Assembly (NCBI GenBank): GCA_964424205.1
Contig: CAYRIF010000202.1
Coordinates: forward strand, 1 to 6,920
Length of the DNA stretch: 6,920 bases
Direction of reading: 5' to 3'
From: CAYRIF01 sp964424205
Lineage (GTDB): Bacteria > Bacteroidota > Bacteroidia > Cytophagales > Cyclobacteriaceae
The notes under the pieces were generated by a model. The model was not told the origin of the DNA and ran no database searches. It was given only the letters and a program-made list of their open reading frames with translations. Below, one piece after another: positions 6,198 through 6,920 of this stretch; positions within the stretch are counted from its first letter, which is position 1; each line of letters opens with the position of its first letter. Both the position numbers and the translations under genes were made by a program.

Positions 6198-6886
6198 AAC
6201 ACCTCTTCTTTCGCTATTTCGTTGTTGGCGAGTTTAATAATTGCTGCCACTTGCTCATCAAATGTTAAATCTGTCGTATCTATTACAAAAGCATCATCTG
6301 CTTTTCTTAGCGGATTTTCTTCCCTAGAAGTATCTAACCTATCACGGTGTGCTAAATTATCTGCAATCACATCCAAGTCCACCATATTTCCTTTCTCCAA
6401 AAGCTCTTTCTGCCTTCGTTCTGCCCTCACATGAAAATCTGCCTGCATGAATATTTTTAATGCTGCCTGCGGAAAAACATTTGTGCCAATATCTCTTCCA
6501 TCCATTACGACTGCTTTTTTTTTACCCATCCGCCGCTGCTGTGCGACCATGGCATGCCTCACTGCTACTAACGCACTTACTTCACTTACCTTGGCTGAAA
6601 TTTCCATGGTGCGTATTTTCTTTTCAACATTCAATCCATTCAAATACGTTTCATTGATTCCTGATTTATTATTTCGTATAAATGCTACCTCAATCTTAGT
6701 CAGCGCTTTTTCAATGTCCTTTGGATTAGTAAGATTGATATGATTATCAATAAAATAATGTGTAACCGCTCTGTACATCGCGCCACTATCAATGTAGGTA
6801 TAGCCAATCTGCGCTGCCACTTCCTTGGCAGTGGAGCTTTTTCCACAAGCCGAAAACCCGTCAATGGCGATTACTATCTTTCTCAT
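6194..6886 (-). CDS. cmk: Cytidylate kinase
   Basis: This 230-residue P-loop kinase phosphorylates CMP and dCMP to the diphosphates in pyrimidine nucleotide recycling, in the cytoplasm. The Walker A loop GFSACGKS is at residues 10-17. The CMP-site motif DSGAMYRAVT is at 33-42, MDGRDIGT at 128-135, and the conserved lid and C-terminal stretch RDRLDTSREENPLRKADDA at 181-199, followed by VIDTTD at 201-206. Length agrees with the usual 220-230, and all core residues appear present. The start ATG lies 34 bases from the window edge and has no clear Shine-Dalgarno. It leads a two-gene unit with ispH, and cmk next to ispH recurs across several phyla. Codons 122-124 are three AAA in a run of nine A. 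Confidence 0.97.
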   Translation of the reverse strand: MRKIVIAIDGFSACGKSSTAKEVAAQIGYTYIDSGAMYRAVTHYFIDNHINLTNPKDIEKALTKIEVAFIRNNKSGINETYLNGLNVEKKIRTMEISAKVSEVSALVAVRHAMVAQQRRMGKKKAVVMDGRDIGTNVFPQAALKIFMQADFHVRAERRQKELLEKGNMVDLDVIADNLAHRDRLDTSREENPLRKADDAFVIDTTDLTFDEQVAAIIKLANNEIAKEEVL

Positions 6887-6912
6887 TTATACTGGTGTTT
6901 GTTTCTTTCGTA

Positions 6913-6920
6913 CAAATATA
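6913..6920 (-). promoter_or_regulatory. Candidate -7 promoter box of cmk-ispH
   Basis: TATATTTG on the minus strand matches the Bacteroidota TAnnTTTG -7 box exactly, 26 bases before the cmk ATG. The -33 element would lie outside the window, so only half the promoter can be judged. The predicted leader is about 20 bases. Confidence 0.6.

Overview
The window is AT-rich bacterial chromosome and all seven genes lie on the minus strand, so transcription runs from high to low coordinates. The likely source is a member of the Bacteroidota. Both visible promoters carry the TAnnTTTG -7 box known from that phylum, several starts have AT-rich leaders with no Shine-Dalgarno, and the N-terminus of NqrB reads like Bacteroidota NqrB as I remember it. 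No genus can be named from the sequence alone.

Right part (6920 to 5316): cmk (cytidylate kinase) and ispH (HMBPP reductase, last step of the MEP isoprenoid pathway) overlap by ATGA and form a two-gene unit. A promoter box for it sits at the window edge. Next come 138 bases without a gene, holding an A/T-only palindrome and a candidate promoter for the next operon.

Middle and left (5177 to 416): nqrA, nqrB, nqrC, nqrD and nqrE, in canonical order with short gaps or one overlap. They encode five of the six subunits of the Na+-translocating NADH:quinone oxidoreductase, a membrane respiratory complex that couples NADH oxidation by quinone to Na+ export. The FMN-accepting threonines of NqrB and NqrC and the paired intramembrane cysteines of NqrD and NqrE are all present. 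NqrC has a GTG start behind a strong AGGAGG site.

The operon closes with a textbook intrinsic terminator (356-390) just after nqrE. The sixth gene, nqrF (the NADH dehydrogenase subunit), is not in the window, and the remaining 355 bases hold no gene, only short palindromes. The FMN transferase ApbE, needed to flavinylate NqrB and NqrC, is not in the window either. The points most worth checking are the missing nqrF, a replaced aspartate in the NqrB flavinylation motif and an apparently long loop in NqrB. I see no mobile element, CRISPR array, tRNA or rRNA, and no evidence of a wholly new system.
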